The notes beneath the pieces are model-generated. The model ran no database searches. It was not told where the DNA came from and saw nothing but the letters and a program-made list of their open reading frames with translations. Below are positions 37,673 through 50,090 of a stretch of 64,000 nucleotides of DNA, piece by piece (positions within the stretch are counted from its first letter, which is position 1; each line of letters begins with the position of its first letter). The translations under genes were made by a program, and so were the position numbers. Source of the stretch: Haemonchus contortus (lineage: Eukaryota > Nematoda > Chromadorea > Rhabditida > Trichostrongylidae); the NCBI GenBank assembly GCA_000469685.2, contig LS997566.1, positions 22,077,432 through 22,141,431 of the forward strand, read 5' to 3'.

Positions 37673-38636
37673 AGCACGGTCATAAAACCCTGTAAGTTTT
37701 GGGAGTAATGCGTTGAGGTTAAAGGCACGTTCACGATAAAAAAGACATTTGTAAGGCTTTCCCTCAAGATGAGCATGTGCCCTCCAAGAAAAGCATGCGA
37801 TGCACTGTTGGGTCGGAAAACGACCTCGACAGGGCTTTATAAACCAGCTTTGTTAAGGCGGTACCGTCCAGAGAAACAGTAGGATGCCAACGAGTAGAAC
37901 GCTTATGTGTGAGGACGGATACAGACGGATCATTTTTGCACTATTTTGCAACATACCCTCCAATAATTCACTCAACCTGGACACCTCAAATTTATCTTTA
38001 ACTGTGTCTTTAATGAGCGAAACGCACCTGAAATTTTGCCTTTGGAAATCTTTCAATATGTTTTTACTAAAAATAGATGGCGACAAGAATTAGAGGCCAA
38101 TAAAGTTGCCACAAGTTACAAAAAGTAAGGGCTGTATTGAGAATCTTATATGTACAATAGCGGTTGGAGCGATTCACAGGAAAGCAAGTGATCGGTGTAA
38201 TTTTGGAAAAAAGATGTGGTAGACAAACAAGTTAGAAGGAAGTATACTGTGTTCGAGGGAGTGAAATGTAAGAAATGGTGCATGTTTTTTTACATTTCAC
38301 CACCTCAGACACAGATACACTCTCTACTAATGGTTAAAGAAGATGATTGCGAATAGGCAAAAAGTGCATCGTGGTGAGAAAAGCAAGAAGGAGAGGGGCA
38401 CTGGAGGTCAAGAAATATCACACGAAAATGAGGATCGGATCAGAAAATCGAAGGAAGTACACCCACTCTGGTGGGCGGAGCGTCGTGACAATGGGCGGTA
38501 TTTTCCACAAAAATTCACAAATCGATAAGGCGAAAGCCTAGAAACAAGATAAAAATGAAAGGAGTGAGGGTTCATATGTACTGGGCAAGCACTGCTCCAA
38601 ATCATCGCTGTTAGCACTGTTGCTTCCATGTCTTAA
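37673..38636. other. Repeat debris and an unassigned frame
   Basis: The terminal motif AAAGGCACGTTCACGATAAA lies at 37721-37740. A minus-strand frame at 37853-38086 ends in a hydrophobic segment and may be an exon with a TTTCAG acceptor near 38033, but it is unrecognised. A small hairpin (GTGAAATGTA at 38261-38270 against 38291-38300) follows. Confidence 0.35.
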
Positions 38637-38800
38637 GTGCTCGTTTGCATTAGGAACGCACCTGGGACCACTTTCATAACTTTGGAGAATCGTTTGGCAA
38701 AATTGAAAAGCAAATTTGAAATCAGCGCTCGGGAGTACGTGTAGCAGTGTAAGCCTCATTTCAAAAGGCCACTTTGACTTGGGATCCTTCCTTTGTAATC
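38637..38800 (+). repeat. Dispersed repeat, copy 2 of 2
   Basis: This aligns in direct orientation with 25200-25375 (GCAGTGTAAGCCTCATTTCAAA at the core, shortened here). It is noncoding. Confidence 0.6.
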
Positions 38801-41800
38801 TCTGTTCATGATGGACTGAGATGCGTTGAAATGGAAGCTATTTTTTGAAAACAAATATAACTATAGTTAATTGCCTACTGATGCTAGAGTTGATTGACTA
38901 CTAACGCTCCCAACATTTGGATGGTGGAAAGAACGGTGTGGGAAGTAGAACTTATAAAACTGAGAATTCACACACTGTTAAATTAACAGTGGAGTGGTCG
39001 AAACCGGATTCCAGCCAGGATACCGAGCCACATATTAGGAAGAAGTAGCTCTACATGGAAAAGAAAGAGGAAATTATTCCGTAGATGCACAATAAAATCG
39101 AAGATCGAACACAATAAAATATTGCGGTAAATTAAAGTTCAAGTCCAGTAACCTTTTTCATCGATCCGTTATGAGAAAAGAAAGTTACTGTCTACTCGAT
39201 ACGCTATTGCCGTCAGGAACTTCTACAAGTTGAGCTGTTTTTTATAGGTGCCCGTTAACGAAGTGTCAGCCAGCCACCTACATATCACTTATCCTTTTAA
39301 AGGGATACCCAGTATAGACGCTATAAGCAACTTCCGTCAAGACACATTTCGTTTCGAAATTTTATCGGTTTCTGCAGACCTTCTACTGAAATCGTACACG
39401 GACAGCTGGACTCGATTTTTTGACTTACAAAAAATTTATACATATTTTGTAAAAAAATTTTCGAAGACTTATCTTTGTTTAACGCCTCATCAAGTGGGTA
39501 GCACAACATCTTCCGAATATAAACCTGCACTAACGCACTTCTACGCTCGGGCTATGATTTCTTTTTCTGGATCACTCATTTCCTTCTTACCATCCACTTC
39601 ATGCCCTCGAACTCGCCGCGTCCTAATAAATTCTAAAAGTTCACGGCGTCCACCGATCCCGTTTTTGGGATGCGTCCCCATTCCAGAACCGTGATGGCGT
39701 CTTGAATACGTATACAATGAATTGCTGTTGCCAGCCGACAATTCAAGACATTCCAGACGCCAGATGAGTAACTAATTGACTCCAGGGGGATGGAACGTTT
39801 GATTGGCCCATGTGTGTAACGGTCCCAGATCCGATCTTTGGACTGCACACGCGATAGTGTGCTGCATCACCTACCTTTGATTTTTTTCCAGGCGGAGTTG
39901 AATATAATATACAACCAAGAATAAAGTTATCCAAGGGCTCAGAGGAGACCCACCAGTCAAAAAGAACTATGCAAGGTTCTACGAATTTGGTGGCAGCTCA
40001 GCTTGTATGCAGCCTCATCTTTCCGAAACCGATCTTCAACAACAACCAAGTGGTAACTGGCATTTTGTGGCAATCCAGTGATTCGTCGATAGCAATACAT
40101 GTTTTTTTCGATAACCCATAACGAGAATTAGACAATCGGGCACCATGAGTGCACGTTTTGAAAGTGGTCGGCAAGGCAGACATACACGTGTCAGGAAAAA
40201 TTGAAACCGCTGTAATGTCTGACACTTGACAGAACCCAATCTTCAAAGAAAGTGAGAAAATGAAGATTATGACTGCAGGGAATACAAATTCGGCTGGCAA
40301 CTATACTGATTCTCTTCGTCCTTAGTAAGCTCTTTTCCCTCGCTAAAAGGTGGGATAGATATGAGAGTAGAATTTTTCAATGCTGAGCGAAACCAAGCGT
40401 TTCTCCTCCGGGAATAAGGTGGAAAAAAATGTAGAGAATCGAAGGAGAGGAGTGAGGTGACTAAGCCAGTGTTGTCCTTAAAACGCTACTAACACAAAGC
40501 CGTTTCCGAGTAATCACGCCCCGATTCCGCCTGACAGGATGGATTAGAACCATCTGACAAACATCTCAATATCATACAAGACATTCAAGGTCAACTTGAT
40601 CGTAGCATAAATGTGGGAGAATGAAGAATCTATGCTTTCTAGATTCTCTGAACTGCTACCACATCAAAGGTAAGTCCAGGCTGCAGTTTGAAGCCTACGT
40701 TCGCAGGCTGACCTTACGCAGAGGTGAGATGGCGCAATTGTCTTCCGGTTCATTTTGGCCTGCTTCTCCGTTCCAAAGTTCCTCTAGGGTCCTCGTTTGT
40801 GTTTCGTGCACTGACCTCGACCCAAAAGTTACCCAAATACGTCTTCATTATGGTATTGTAAAGGAATCAGCTTTTGGGTCAAAGGAATCAGTAAGTGATC
40901 CGTTTGTCTACTGTCTTGTACGCGATTTGAACATTATAAGACAGGCTTTGTAAAGCTCTGGACAATTTATCCTTGAGCACATCTGAGCTTCGTCTATACA
41001 TGAAGTGAATTGCTAGAGAGAGAGAAGCCTCCTTCCTTATATATCCCTTTGCGTGACAGGGTCAACTTCGATTGGCGAGAAATTGATGACGAGGTATTTC
41101 TCATACAGGTTTTCCTACTTCCAATGGCAATCAATTTGTAGTACTGTCTCTTGAGAAAGGAGCAAAAACGACAACAAACAACTAACAAAAATAGATTTTT
41201 GTCTCCTTCAATGGAATCCACAAGACGTAGCATAAAATGATACCCCGATCATCAAGACAACCAAACATTCCATTTTCATAATACTAAAACTGTGGCTTGT
41301 ACCTTGACTGACCACCGCGACATTTTTTACAGGAATCCACAGCGGCATGGATATTGCCAAGGGTTGCTGCTACCAAAGCATGGTCAAGTTCAGTCCGACA
41401 CCAGTCTAGCTCAGTCAGTCAGATCTACACGACTCCGGATACTCTGTTTGAAAGGTTAAAAAAAATTCGCTTAGCAAACGTTTCTTACGAATAATGAACA
41501 AGGACAAGGGAGCGGCAAAATAAGTCTTAGAAGGGGTTGGATTAGGGGAACAAAGAATGAGATTGTTAGACAGGTGTTCCTATTGCCCTGGCGTACCGAA
41601 GTTCACATAAACATGCAAGGGGCTACCACGATAATGAACTTTTCATCGATTTCTAAGTGTCGTCCACCTGCCCATAGCTATGAAGAGACTGAATATATTT
41701 TTGATAGCTTCATAAAATGAAATGTGAAATAAACGTTTGCAGTGAAAGTAAATGTGATCCAATTAAAGTATCGCACGTATGCTTCCTATTCCGAACTATT

Positions 41801-42657
41801 TCCACTTTGCTGTCGTGCTAGTAAATCTTTTCTGTCTGCTTGATAGAATCAAGAAGCGTCTCAGAGGTGGAACTCGAGATGCTGATATTGTGAACTTGCG
41901 CACACGGAATGAGGATTGTAATAGGTGTGAAAAAAGACAAGATAGACGTGCACGTTTAGAGGACACTGCAATTTGTCATTATTTCTTCTACCTTTGCGAA
42001 GAGACAATGCAAGGCTGTTGTCACGTAATCTTCCATTAAGACAACGCTTTTTTTATAAGGAAAACTATTGCGAATCGACGAGCTAGAAATTTCTACCATC
42101 GGGGGCAGCAAGTGATACGAGGCTACTAAAGTTCCATGCCAGCAATGCCCTGACCCATCCACGCGATTTTTACAACAGCCCTTTTCACTTGTTGCCGGCA
42201 CCTCTTTGTGAACATGAACCTAACAACAGGCCGGAGCACTTTTTGATGTTCCTGGATTGCACTTTATCACCTTATCCACCACTGAGTATTTATCGTTCGT
42301 TACAGCTGCTCCAGATTCCTGTCAGTAAAAAGTGCTCGCTCCTCTAAGTCTATAACGGTTGTGTAGATCTAAAAGGGTTCGATCATAGTCAGTCATATAT
42401 CTTTTAACTCTTTATCAGAATGCCAATATACATGAAGTGGACTTCAATCAGTCTATTTCATTTTCAAGGGCGATCTCTGACGGTTTGACAAAATCTTCGA
42501 CGTAACGTGAGACGACAGCATACGACAGCAAGCGACAGCATTAGTGGAGAAAAAATTGTTCCGGATTAAACTACTAGTGACACTTCATTAGTGACACAAT
42601 TATTAGTGTACTCATTTCGGTAGAATGATAACATTAAAACTTGTGATAATATAATTA
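38801..42657. other. Long stretch without a gene I can support
   Basis: Frames at 39248-39694 (+), 39633-39848 (-), 40621-40953 (+) and 41779-42039 (+) are the most notable. The last begins at a true ATG with a hydrophobic, signal-peptide-like first 20 residues and ends cysteine-rich, so it could be a small secreted protein; nothing corroborates that. A 10-bp CGACAGCA-containing triplet repeat lies at about 42510-42540. Confidence 0.3.
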
Positions 42658-43085
42658 ATGTTGACTGGGGAGCAACTTTCGGATAAATTGGTAATGAAGA
42701 CGAATTACTCGAACTGGTTCGATATTATGGATTGCAAAAAACTAGAGGTACGAAAAAAACTAACAAAATACCTGAACTTTGTTTATCCCCAGATTTTCTT
42801 AGATCAATAAAACAGAATTCAAGGTTTTCAATATTTTGTTCATTGACACGTTTTCAATATGACACCATCACAAAAAATAGAGTAAGAAATTCCATGACGT
42901 AGTTATAGATTTGAGCAACGGATTATTGGATGATTTCCTCTCAATAGAATCACAGTTATGCACAGAAAGTTTGACTCCCCTCAGTAGAAGAAGAGTTCGA
43001 ATACGACATGAAATATTTCTGCCCGAGCAAATCGAGGCATTTGATAAATACAAAGAATTTTTGTCAATCAACGAGTGGCTACAAG
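42658..43085 (+). CDS. Possible two-exon gene fragment, unrecognised
   Basis: An ATG at 42658 opens 30 codons ending at a GAG/GTACG donor at 42747. A second protein-like frame runs from about 42912 to a CAAG/GTACTG donor at 43085. The phases did not match with the acceptors I tried. The Tc1-like transposon begins where the second frame ends, so the gene may be truncated by it. Confidence 0.22.
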
Positions 43086-44183
43086 GTACTGTGGTGGCTC
43101 TCTTAGATACAGCATGTTCTGCAGACATCTGGATGACCGTTGGGTAACTCAAAAAAGGTCGAACCATGACGGGGAAGCCTAGGAACCCGGCATCGCCCAC
43201 AGCTTTGTTTCACGTGGACCGAGAGCGTTCCGGACCTCTCATACGGAGAGGAGGTGATAGACTAAGATTAGCTACACCACAATATGATCGCTACATGTGT
43301 GGCGGCGAAGAGATCCACGTCAGTCATCCCCTGTGATTCCAATGACATCCAACAGGAACTGAAGGCAAGTTATTTTATGCACCACAGTGCCACTATGGCT
43401 ACGTTGAGTTTCTTCGATCCTCGCGCATCGGTGAGGCCGTTTACGGTAGCATAGCGAATGGACTAATGAGAATAGAGCCATGAGGTTATTTCGAATCAGA
43501 GCAAAGTATGTCTGAACAGCGACTTTGTACGCGTCCTCATGTGTATGGACAGTAGCGCTCAAAAATATTAGGCCAAATGCTTCTTCGGTGGTACTTTTCA
43601 GTCGTAACTCCTTTCCTACTGGATCTAATCATGCGGAATTTCAATATGTGTAGCATGGGTGTAGTGTGAATATTTACCACTATCAACCTGCAATCTGATC
43701 ATGTTCCAGATATCCTAAAGGGCTTTAACAAAAAATCAACTGGAAATACGAATGATGGTCCTTCTGGAATTTCTTTCCTTTTGGTCATGTCTAAAGTGTA
43801 CGAGCGCTAATGCCGAACCCAGAAGAGAAGAAAAGCGTACATGTGGTCCGAAAAACTGCAGACGTCACAAACCTGCATAGTCTACAAATGCCTCCCCATA
43901 GTATGTCGATATGGCTGTTTTGCATTCAAGAAGTGTTGGATGTGCTTCAGCTAATGATATCAAAATTTCATGTGATTTGCTCCACTGGGAAAAAAGTTAC
44001 AGCCGAAAAGGTTTGGCCGAATACTTTTGAGCGCTACTGTATGTATGTTTATAACACGCAGTAAACACGTGCACATAAGAAAAATTATTGGAAAAATAGC
44101 CAAACGAAAAAGAATCCAGCATAGAACAGTATGAATCAATTCAAAAAAAGCGAAGACAAATATTATGCTAGGAACGACGAAAT

Positions 44184-44904
44184 TCACGGACTCAAGGAAC
44201 TCACTAAGAATTTTTCGAACATGGTGTGAGATCTCACAATCAGTTGAGGCACACGTTTCCTGCACAGCTTACGAAACCAGGGCGCATTTCTATGAAAGAA
44301 GGAATGACGCCTACAATTAAATCCAGCTAGATCCACATCAACTTTCGTCTCACCCCCTCTTGTAGTAGAGTTTCTAAGAGTCCAAACTTCACCTTGTGTC
44401 ATATTGGCTTCACTCTGAAGAATCTTACGGAATAGTAACAAATCATTACGTTTGCGCCTAAATTGCAATGAGATCAAACCAAAGTTGATGTCCCTCGTTT
44501 CGCTGGAAGGTATTCGATCATACATGAATCCCAAAATCCTTATCATTAGTTTCGCCGTGAAAGTATTCTGCACTGCCTCTAATCTCGTAATCATCTTACT
44601 CTTATACTAATTGAACACCGGAGTGCTTCACTTGACAAAAGGCCTGACAAAGGTCCTATAAGCGCGCAGTATACGAGAGCACTCTTGATTGACAAGGCCC
44701 TGAATAAGTTGTACATAACAACCGTTGCCTTTTTGGCAATTACTTCGCAGTAGCATCAAGGCTGAGGTCGCTGCTGATAATAAAAGCTAGATCGGTCACC
44801 TGTTCGACCGCAGCTAGCGGGACTCCATTGATGTGATAACTATGCAGATTGTTTTCCGCACCGAGATAGATAACCTTGGTTTCAACTTCAGAAAGAGACA
44901 AATA
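44184..44904 (-). mobile_element. LINE (non-LTR retrotransposon) reverse-transcriptase C-terminal fragment
   Basis: On the minus strand the segment near 44760-44880 encodes a YLGAENNLHSYHINGVPL-type motif followed by V-DLAFIISSDLSLD. This is the post-catalytic thumb region shared by many jockey/CR1-group reverse transcriptases. After several stops, 44184-44594 encodes an LEAVQNTFTAKL...RRKRNDLLLFRKIL region and a basic RHSFFHRNAPWF tail as in the same families. It is 5'-truncated and decayed, and it lies inside Tc1-like copy 1. Confidence 0.65.
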
Positions 44905-45072
44905 TAGCGGGAGGTGGAAAGGTGCGAACCTCCCAGAAACATTGTCTAGTGATTATAGTGGTGAAAAGCGATTATAGCGGAGGGGAGTTATAGCATGGGG
45001 AGTCATTGTACATGACCGCAATGACCTACAGATTTTGTGGAACGAAACCCTTGACGGTCAGCGTTATTGTAA

Positions 45073-45351
45073 GGCTGCTTTCATAGTCCGCCGGCCGGCC
45101 GGCCGGCCGGCGCGCGTGCCGGCCGGTCGGCGTGCGTGCCGGCGGAGGCAGTGCTAGGGGGGAGGAGGGAGGCAGACAGTGTAAGGCAAACAGTCCACGC
45201 CCCTTGGAAGGTTGTTTGTTTTCAACCCCTCGAAGGGGCGTGGACTATTTGCCTATCTGTCTGCCTCCCTCCTCCCCGCTAGCACTGCCTCCGCCGGCAC
45301 GCACGCCGGCACGCCGGCACGTCGGCCGGCCGGCGGACTATGAAAGCAGCC
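45073..45351. mobile_element. GC-rich palindromic MITE with TAA target duplication (PIF/Harbinger-type)
   Basis: The element starts GGCTGCTTTCATAGTCCGCC and ends with its complement. The complementarity runs almost to the centre, where GTCCACGCCCC near 45193-45203 pairs with GGGGCGTGGAC near 45234-45244 around a loop of about 30 nt. TAA flanks both sides (45070-45072 and 45352-45354), a 3-bp duplication of the type made by PIF/Harbinger transposases. Arms are rich in CCGG repeats, unlike the AT-rich surroundings. No coding capacity. Confidence 0.82.
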
Positions 45352-45699
45352 TAACGAGGCATTCTTTCCAGTAAGCGTCTTAACACAGGTGTAAGGACCT
45401 TGACAATGCGCAACCGCATCGAACGGCCGGTATGGAGGATCTGTGGGAATGAGAGGATTTCCGGCGAATTAGTGGTCTGTTCCCCTAACCTAAATTCCAT
45501 CAAGCCCGCGTGGAATGCACTCTCGGTACACGCATTACAGCACTCGAATGCACTGATGATCGGCAAATGCTAACCATTTACCAAACTCGAGAAAAGTATG
45601 AGATTGCGTTGTAGAGCATGTATTGCTGTTCGTATTGATCACACACCTTACAGGGAAGGTCACTGGGATAAATGATGAAAAATTATAAGTAATCGTTAT

Positions 45700-47265
45700 C
45701 TTTCACTCAGAATGTCATATCCTTTGGGCGTAATTCGAATCAATGTTAGCTGCTCAAATACTGTGGTGGTATCCTTGTATACATCATGTCCCGCAGGCAT
45801 CGTCTGGATGACCTGGCACGAGGAAGGGTCATCGGGAAACACGAAAAAGGTCGAACCATGCAGAGTGTAGCTCAGCAGCCTATTATCGCTCGCATCGTTG
45901 CTTCACGTGCATGGAGAGCATTCCCAACCACTGGTGCTGCTGCTCGAAGGAGAGGAGATCCTCGGTCAAGACCAGCTACACCAAACGATGGCCGCTACAT
46001 TGTGCAGCAAGCAAGAAGGACCCACGTTAATCAGCTTCTGTGATTGCCATTTCATTTAACAGAACTACGAGGCAAGCCATCTCGCGCACTTCAGTGGCAC
46101 GACGACTGCGCGGTGACGGTCTAGTCGACCGGCGACCGCTACGTTACGTTCCTTTGACCCTCGTGGATCAGCAAGACCGTTTAGGGTGGTGCCAGCAGAG
46201 CAAATGGACCGATATGGAAAGGAGTCGTGTGCTCCTTACGGATGAGAGCAGATTTAATCTGAGTAGTAATTCTGAACTCACCCTTATATGGCGAGAGGTA
46301 GAAACACGCAACCCTTCCAGAAACTGTCGAACGTGATCGTTCTGGTGGTCGAGGTGTATTGATATGAAGAGGCATCATGCTGCATAACCGTACTGACCTC
46401 CAGATACTTGACCTTGGAACCCTTACCAGTCAGTGTTACTGTGACGAGGTACTCCTTCCCCGGGTCTGGGAACTTCTCCCTGAATGCGGCGTTGCACACG
46501 CCACACCCGCCGCGTATCGCAGGATTTCGATGGAAGATTGGAGCGCGCAATTTGTGAGGTAGGGAGTCCTTTGATCATTTGAATTGGCTGGCCGCTCTTT
46601 CCGATTTCAATGCGGTCTTGATCGTCAATTATATAGGAGGGGTCATATCATTTAACCAAGTCTAATAAACATGAAAACGAAAAAGAAACAGAAGAAAAAA
46701 CGATCAAATCCAATAAAAAGCAAGGCAATCAACGAAAAATATCGCGTCGTATCGATTGGCGGGGAGGCGGGGTGAGTACGGTAATTGCAAAGACATTTGC
46801 CTCATGCCGAAAGGGAGAATGCCGCAAGCGGGCAGAAGTTCCGTTACCCTCCTTCCGTCTTTGTGCGTCTTTTCAAGGCTGCAGTGAGCAATGGATTCAT
46901 TTTTATGGATGACAGTGCGCTACCGTATCGGACAGCACATGTGGAGGAGCTCTCAGCACAAGAGAATATTCGGCGAGTGGAGTGGCCTGCCCGTTCCTCC
47001 GACCTAAATTCCATGGTGCACGTGTGGGATGCACTGAGTAGACGAGTTGCAACACGCTCAAATGCACCAGTGGCCATCCAACAATTGTCAATTGTGCTGA
47101 TTAAGGAGTGGAATTCCTTACCACAGGAACTCCTCACCAACCTTGTGGAAAGTATGGGATCGCGTTGCAGAGCACTGCCCGTGGTGATCACACACCCTAT
47201 TGGGAACCGCGTTGCTTCATTTGAAGCACTAGGATAAATCGTTAGAACTATGTATAATCGGTACT
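45700..47265 (+). pseudogene. Tc1-like transposase pseudogene, copy 2
   Basis: The frames 45786-46043, 46040-46336 and 46785-47237 together cover a Tc1-type transposase: N-terminal DNA-binding half, LLTDESRF with the first catalytic Asp (near 46235), FMDDSA with the second (near 46900), and WPARSSDLN then HVWDAL near 46985-47030. Functional relatives have Glu in NPIEHVW-type context; here the residue is Val (NSMVHVW), so the third catalytic acid is lost. Frameshifts and an unrelated insert of roughly 300 bp (about 46500-46800) also break it. It sits in direct tandem behind copy 1. Confidence 0.78.
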
Positions 47266-49150
47266 TCGAATAAAAATGTCTTATCTGCTCGTCTTATTTC
47301 GATTTTCTGTCAGTTGCTTCCTGTGCAACACCGCAATGGTCCTCTATCGGTATGTTATAAATTTTATCGAGCTCTGTCGTCTGCCAGTAGGTAATCGAAA
47401 GTTGCTTTCGTCCCTAAGTTTTGCACACCAGTGTAGTACGATTGCTGCTTGCAAGATAATTCATATAACGTAATATATATTTGAGTCTGCATTGTCATGA
47501 GAACGCAAGACACAATATTTATGACGACAAGTATTCGGCAGTGCGATAGCTCATATATACATATATATTATCCGTAATAGAGAACAAGGCAAAAAACAGT
47601 TGTTTGGATGGATGTCACGATGTTTCGACACTGCAGTGACGTGGTTTCTCATTGGGAAAGATGAAAAACATTGCGAGAAGTGATCCATCCATGCAGAAAA
47701 ATATTGTGTTAGCAAGCTGAAAAAATGTGATTCACTCCAGCTATGAAGGCCTTGCTAACGTTCAATATTCTAATCCAGAAGTGTACGTTGTAACAAACTA
47801 ACAATAGTTGCACCTCCCCAATAACTTTAGGAGAAGGATGGTTGCGCCTGATCAAAAAGTGTTATTGCTATCACCGTCGATCATCGACTTCCTCGAGCGG
47901 GCACCTAACGTCTACACTTGTTACTGTCGCAAGCCAGAGTGGCCTAGCGGATCGTCATCGCTTGAGGAACCTGCACAGCATCACATTCATTCAAAGCTTT
48001 CGTCGAGGTTGACCGTCGCATTGGCGACCGCCCTAGTGTTTGTTTGACGTCACGCGGGGCCAATCAGTAAGCCAAGTGACGATGCCCTGAACTCCGGATT
48101 CTCTTTTCTCGCGTGAATAGAAAAATCCCTAGAAAACTTCCGAGCACCGTGCTTTCCAAAGCGCGTTGAGTGACGCTGGCAGCATAATCATCCTGCTTTT
48201 GCAGCAACGGCGTATTCTCCGAGACCTAGTTCGAAGGCATTTCTGTATTTTACACGGCTAAACGTAGATCATCCCTCGGATCCACAGTTGTTACGATGAT
48301 CGTGGTGATGACTCACCACTTATCCTGGGTGGACAGTATTGAGAGCGGAGGCAAAACAGCTAACACAGTGATATGGTAGCCTTAATATCCTGCACAATGG
48401 GCCCTTCCTGATGATATGGCAACCTGCGAGAAGCGTAGAAATTGCGAAGGACGCCATTGGTTATAAAACACAATGCATTCCTCCCACACAATATGGATAC
48501 TTCTTTGCACCTACAACGCGAAGCGGCTTTCTCGTGTATCGCTCTTCAAAAGCTACTCTAGACTAGCAACCACATCATGTACCTTGTGATTGCCAGAGTA
48601 AAAACCCGAGAGCACAAAACATGACACGTGATAAATGAGTGATGGGAATCATGTTGTCCGAGGTGGAAAATTTCTATAGCGAAACGTCGGCGAACGAGCT
48701 GGAGAAAATCAGCAAGACAAATTTTTCTGCCGGAAACTTTAATGGAAAGCTCAGTGGAAACCCAAAAAAAGAGAAAGGGAAGAGAAAAATCGTTGGACAT
48801 ATGAATACCCGGGGCAGCCCATGGTTAGATGGATAGTGGTGCTTACTGGTTGCTGTGGTACTGTGTCTGCAGCTTCCGATTATCATTCGGGTTGAGATCA
48901 GGTCGACCACAAGCTGCGAAAATCTCTCAACATCACGCTCTAGGAGCAAAGCAGGTTAGAACGAAAGAGACGCCTAGAAAGCCCACTCATGACAGGCAGA
49001 ACTGGAACACCCGCCTAGATGCTACGACGCTCTGCTTCGTGGATTCATCGTTTGTATTAAACGGGCCAATCTTTCTTGTCTAGATTACTTGTCCCCAAGC
49101 GACAAGAGGTTCGCTTATCACCAGTAGAAACCTGAGGTGGAATAGAAACC
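47266..49150. other. Stretch without recognised gene
   Basis: Short AT dinucleotide runs near 47550 and unassigned frames at 48558-48949. I could not identify the SWEET gene's missing last membrane segment here. Confidence 0.4.
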
Positions 49151-50090
49151 ACGCACCTCACAATCAGAAGACTGTATACTAAATCAGCTGCAGAGAAGCG
49201 ATGGAAGGAGCGAAAGATTTTCAGAAAAACAGGGAGCAGAAGTAATAAGTTACAGCGTTGAACAGGACTAGACTGAAGACCTACAAGACCACATCACTCC
49301 CAACGCGCGTCTTGAAAGGAGAGACGGGACTCATACAATACTCCACTCTGGTTCGAAATGGAAGAACTAAAGGTTAATGGGAGAAGAAGGGATTCTGCAG
49401 CAACTTATACCGTTGCACGACACATGCGCTAAGCCCACAAATACATTTAGAGGAAAAACAAGCGAGCTAGGGCGTAATTCAGACCGTGTCGGAATCCGAG
49501 CCGCCCTGCTTCGGGTTCGGGGCACTATGCTCTTTTCGCTAACCACATGAGAACCTACCTCTAGAAATTAATTCCAGACTACTGGAGGAGATCTCACATG
49601 ATCATCCTCCACAAGGAAGGAGACCGTAGGAATCCTCACAACTACCGTCCTCCAACTACTAACTCAGTGTTTTTTACAAGCTTCTTTACAAGCTACAGGA
49701 TGAAACGAAGCATACCAAGCAAAGCGGATTTCGCCAAAGATTAAACTGCTTAGGCCACATCCATGGCTCAAGCAGTTCATGGATGCCTTCTGCTTTTCCT
49801 CTGTGGACTTCGAGGATGCTTTTGACAATGTGAAAACGAACGCGAGTCTCTTAGCATCAACTGACCGAAGCCATTCTATGTATATAAAACACTGGCCGAC
49901 TGCAACCGTTGCTGCACTGCTACGGTGCGAATCTTCCAACGTCCTGTCACCATCTCTTCGGAGAAGGACATGACACAATATGGTAGGGTGCCACCAATAT
50001 CAAATTCATGAAATTACGGGTACAAGCTCCATAGAGCATTAGATGAAAGTAGAAGAAAGATGCTCGGAATAAACTACTTCATGACAGCGA
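49151..50090 (+). mobile_element. RTE-like LINE reverse-transcriptase fragment
   Basis: Decayed reverse-transcriptase homology runs on the plus strand: HKEGDRRNPHNYRPP-type sequence in shifted frames near 49605-49650 (for the family's KKGD..NYRPI), then SVDFEDAFDNVKTNA near 49800-49845 (for the FIDLKKAFDSVET catalytic motif) and YIKHWPTATVAALL shortly after. Many stops and frameshifts. The portion before 49570 is assigned only by continuity. It ends beside the 3' end of the SWEET gene. Confidence 0.6.

Larger units (their letters stand above)
43080..45700 (+). pseudogene. Tc1-like transposon copy 1, broken by two insertions
   Basis: Three segments align in order with copy 2 immediately downstream: about 43080-43540 (start through the helix-turn-helix region), 44905-45072 and 45352-45690 (the later catalytic half). 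Frameshifts and stops are frequent. The gaps are occupied by a LINE fragment (44184-44904, minus strand) and a palindromic MITE (45073-45351). Joining 45072 to 45355 restores exact colinearity with copy 2 near 46435, which dates the MITE insertion after the transposon. Confidence 0.7.

Noticed and set aside
40000..40300. A small secreted cysteine-containing protein on the minus strand
   Set aside because: The apparent start is a TTG directly after an in-frame TAG; there is no ATG before the hydrophobic stretch.
45060..45360. A CpG-island promoter or sequencing artefact
   Set aside because: The GC-rich block is a clean palindrome with matching TAA flanks and sits inside a transposon, which is explained by a MITE insertion.
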